Source: DATEDA01 sp963789885 (lineage in GTDB: Bacteria; Pseudomonadota; Gammaproteobacteria; Burkholderiales; SG8-39). From it: 24,124 nt of DNA. Location: NCBI GenBank assembly GCA_963789885.1, contig CAWBNB010000053.1:1-24124 (forward strand), given 5' to 3'. A program made the translations under genes and the position numbers. Shown piece after piece: positions 22,501-24,124 of the stretch. Within the stretch, counting starts at the first letter, position 1. Every line of letters starts with the position of its first letter. Under the pieces are notes generated by a model. It did not search any database. It had not been told where the DNA came from and was given only the letters and a program-made list of their open reading frames with translations.

Positions 22501-22517
22501 CGCGATCGCCGATCGCG
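22501..22517. repeat. 17-bp inverted repeat after the monooxygenase gene
   Basis: CGCGATCG (22501-22508), one central C, then CGATCGCG (22510-22517). It contains a GCGATCGC octamer. It lies between the monooxygenase stop and the terminator and has no clear role. Confidence 0.4.
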
Positions 22518-22536
22518 CGCCGTCCCCCACGACGCA

Positions 22537-22569
22537 CCCCTCCGCGCGTCTTCCCGGAGGGGTTCTTCT
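22537..22569 (+). terminator. Rho-independent terminator of the OsmC/monooxygenase operon
   Basis: CCCCTCCG (22537-22544) pairs perfectly with CGGAGGGG (22555-22562) around a 10-nt loop, followed by TTCTTCT. It lies about 80 nt after the monooxygenase stop. Confidence 0.75.
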
Positions 22570-22603
22570 ACAGCCTCGTCAGACGACCGAGTGAGGCCTC
22601 GCC

Positions 22604-23798
22604 GTGCCGGGAAGAAGCTACCTCCGTGATCTGAATCCGTCCGCCTTCTGGATGGGCATCACCGCGTTCTCTTGGTACGCGTTTGCGGGGATTCCCCTTC
22701 ATCTTGCCGTTGCCGCCCAGCTGAGGCTTTCGGCGGACGAAACGGCTAGCTGGCAATCTGATCGTCTGGGTAACGAGCGCGGCAGCTTCCATTTGTGCCT
22801 CGCTTCTCTACCGAATTCCCATTCCAATCACCTGGACGATTCCGGGAATCATCTATTGGCGCTTCGGCCGGACGTTTCAGCTACGCCGAGATCGTTGGGG
22901 CCAATCTTCTCGCTGGTGTCCTGATGGTCGCGCTGGGTGCTGCTCGGAATCGGAAAGCGCATCATGACTTGGCTTCCCTTTCCGATCGTGATGGGAATGT
23001 TCGCCGGGAGCATTCTCGGAGTATGGGACGCGCCTGGTATCCGCAATAGTCGAGGATGCCCTTGTCGCCGGTACTTGCGTGCTGTGCTATCTCGCCGCGC
23101 GCTTGGTGAATGGTCCGCGGCTGCCACCGTCGGTCTTGCCGCTGTGGAGGAGCGATCGCGATTTCACTGCACGGCAATTCAGCCGCCATCGACATCGCTT
23201 GGTCTGCACCAGTACTGGCTATCCCGCAAATGACCTTTGGGCCAGCCGCGTTTGCCGCCATCACACTGCCGATGATTGTCCTGTCGATGGGGCTAGGTAC
23301 GTTGCAGGGTCTTGGCTTCCTCCAGGCTCAGGGCTGCAGAGGTGGCCGTGACCCCCGTGTCGGTGCTGGTAGGAATCGCGTCAACGCTCAATGCGATCTT
23401 TGGCGGCCATCCCGCGATCGTAGCGCGCACGGGCGTTGCGATGCTTGCTGCAAAAGAAGCTGGGCCAGCGCAAGCGCGCTATTGGGGAGTTGTCGTGTCT
23501 GCGCTGCTCACCTTGTTCATCGCTTTCGCCGGCACATCCATTGCGGCACTCGTCGGCGTGCTTCCCAAATCCTATATCTTTGCGCTTGCCGGTCTAGCGA
23601 TCCTCGGAGCCCTGCAGGACTCGTTGGAGAAGAGCTTTTCCGGGCCGCTTCGCTTTGGCGCGGTGGTCGGCTTTTCTGGTTGCGGTCACTCCATTTGCCG
23701 TTCTCGGCATTAGCTCCGCATTTTGGGCATTGCTTGCAGGACTGGCTGCGTCGGTGCTTCTGGAACGCCAGGAGCTGTTGAAGCAATGGCAAGCATAG
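22604..23798 (+). pseudogene. BenE-family (benzoate/H+ symporter-like) membrane transporter, seven frameshifts
   Basis: From GTG 22604 the frames in turn read FWMGITAFSWYAFAGIPLHL; LIVWVTSAAASICASLLYRI and PIPITWTIPG; RFSYAEIVGANLLAGVLMVA; GIGKRIMTWLPFPIVMGMFA; LCYLAARLVNGPRLPP; GNSAAIDIAWSAPVLAIPQM; ASTLNAIFGGHPAIVARTGV; and FLVAVTPFAVLGISSAFWAL to a TAG at 23796. Together they make an inner-membrane permease of about 395 residues, 10 or more helices, best matching the BenE/YdcO family. Frame changes fall near 22754, 22855, 22935, 23023, 23140, 23337 and 23669, and each moves the frame by +1. The sense between them is intact, pointing to extra bases in the assembly. The stop lies 3 nt before an attC-like site. 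Confidence 0.7.
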
Positions 23799-23801
23799 GC
23801 C

Positions 23802-23863
23802 GTTTAACGAGCGCTTGCAGGGGCGCGCCAGAAGCGCCGCACCCCTGGCCGCGAACGTTAGAC
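23802..23863. other. Integron attC-like recombination site
   Basis: The 62-bp element starts with GTTTAAC (fits RYYYAAC) and ends with GTTAGAC (fits GTTRRRY). These outer boxes pair with one mismatch. Inside, the arms pair strongly (GCGC..TTGCAGGGGCGCG against the CCCCTGGCCGCG side), while the GAG/GTT spacer next to the outer boxes stays unpaired, as in real attC sites. It begins 3 nt after the BenE stop, the usual place for the attC of a cassette. No second attC and no integrase lie in the window. Confidence 0.55.
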
Positions 23864-23878
23864 ACCCAAGGGTCCACC

Positions 23879-23926
23879 ATGCAGTCCTCGGTTCATCTCC
23901 TTAACCAGAGAAGGAGTTCGGCATGA
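23879..23926 (+). CDS. 15-codon upstream ORF overlapping the phosphatase start
   Basis: ATG 23879 opens a 15-codon ORF (MQSSVHLLNQRRSSA) whose TGA overlaps the next ATG as ATGA (23923-23926). The AAGGAG site for the next gene lies inside it. It may be a leader ORF that couples translation, or chance. Confidence 0.25.
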   Translation: MQSSVHLLNQRRSSA

Positions 23927-24124
23927 GAGCAGTCGCGCAACAGCTTGTCGGGATTTCGCTCTCTTGCTTTTGCATCGGCGTGCTCACACGCGCAGACGTT
24001 CGATGTGAAGGCGCTGGCCGAAACCCTGAAGCAGGGCGGTTACGTCATTGTCTTCCGCCACGGAGCAACCAATCGCGACCAAGCGGACACTGATCCCTTG
24101 AATCACGAGAATGTTGCCAAGCAG
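23923..24124 (+). CDS. Exported histidine phosphatase family protein (3' end cut; one frameshift)
   Basis: ATG 23923 has AAGGAG 6 nt upstream and opens a basic then hydrophobic signal region. Between about 23950 and 23970 the frame moves by +1, into LAFASACSHAQTFDVKALAE and LKQGGYVIVFRHGATNRDQA, DTDPLN. The RHG motif carries the catalytic phosphohistidine of the phosphoglycerate-mutase/acid-phosphatase superfamily; the RHGATNRDQADTDP form occurs in periplasmic members. The window ends about 20 residues after the motif. If the attC-like site is real, this would be the first ORF of the next cassette. Confidence 0.68.

Noticed and set aside
22604..23798. Programmed ribosomal frameshifting in the transporter gene
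   Set aside because: Seven shifts in one gene without slippery sequences or stimulatory structures is not plausible; sequence error explains them better.

Overview
The window is GC-rich DNA (about 65-70 % by eye) of betaproteobacterial, probably Burkholderiales-like, character. The pointers are a Bug-type (TctC) tripartite-transporter binding protein, a PEP-CTERM/exosortase substrate, a Hcp-type T6SS protein, a Tat-exported ABC binding protein, and strong C/G preference at third codon positions. It looks like accessory or genomic-island DNA rather than a conserved core locus. No rRNA, CRISPR array, phage module or complete insertion sequence is visible.

Layout. (1) 1-7628: a catabolic island. 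A single-module VOC/extradiol-type protein (minus, cut by the window edge) diverges from a plus-strand operon. That operon holds a HisD-like dehydrogenase, a Tat-exported solute-binding protein, two MalF/MalG-type permeases, a MalK/UgpC-type ATPase and a LacI-family repressor. A GalR-like operator sits just downstream of a predicted promoter ahead of the operon, so the terminal LacI gene probably represses its own operon. The most likely job is uptake and oxidation of a small polyol or polyol sulfonate, not histidine synthesis. (2) 7748-12500: a patchwork of a Bcr/CflA drug-efflux MFS gene with a coupled leader ORF, an ABM monooxygenase divergent from a GlxA-type AraC regulator, a truncated small membrane protein, a cupin-AraC regulator, and a GFA-fold zinc protein. 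(3) 12873-16249: a scrambled zone with an orphan hcp, an IS1182-like transposase remnant, a tRNA-Asn-like remnant followed by a terminator, a double-glycine-leader peptide gene, a hypothetical gene that runs into a truncated SRAP fragment, bfd, a single-TM microprotein candidate and a frameshifted thermonuclease. (4) 16503-20147: an intact minus-strand group, IclR regulator > methyltransferase (ATGA overlap) > Bug binding protein > PEP-CTERM protein. (5) 20597-24124: an OsmC/flavin-monooxygenase pair (GTGA overlap) with a terminator, a BenE-like transporter, an integron attC-like site and the start of an exported histidine phosphatase.

Quality note. The SNase, OsmC, monooxygenase, BenE and phosphatase genes keep clean family-like protein sequence in pieces spread over three frames. 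Every BenE frame change moves the same way (+1). This looks more like uncorrected indels in the assembly than gene decay, so proteins after about 15.7 kb should be read as composites. The genes from 16.5 to 20.1 kb are intact.

The best candidates for something undescribed are the double-glycine-leader peptide gene with its small downstream partner (14299-14837), the LacI-controlled HisD/ABC operon, and the attC-like element next to the BenE and phosphatase genes.
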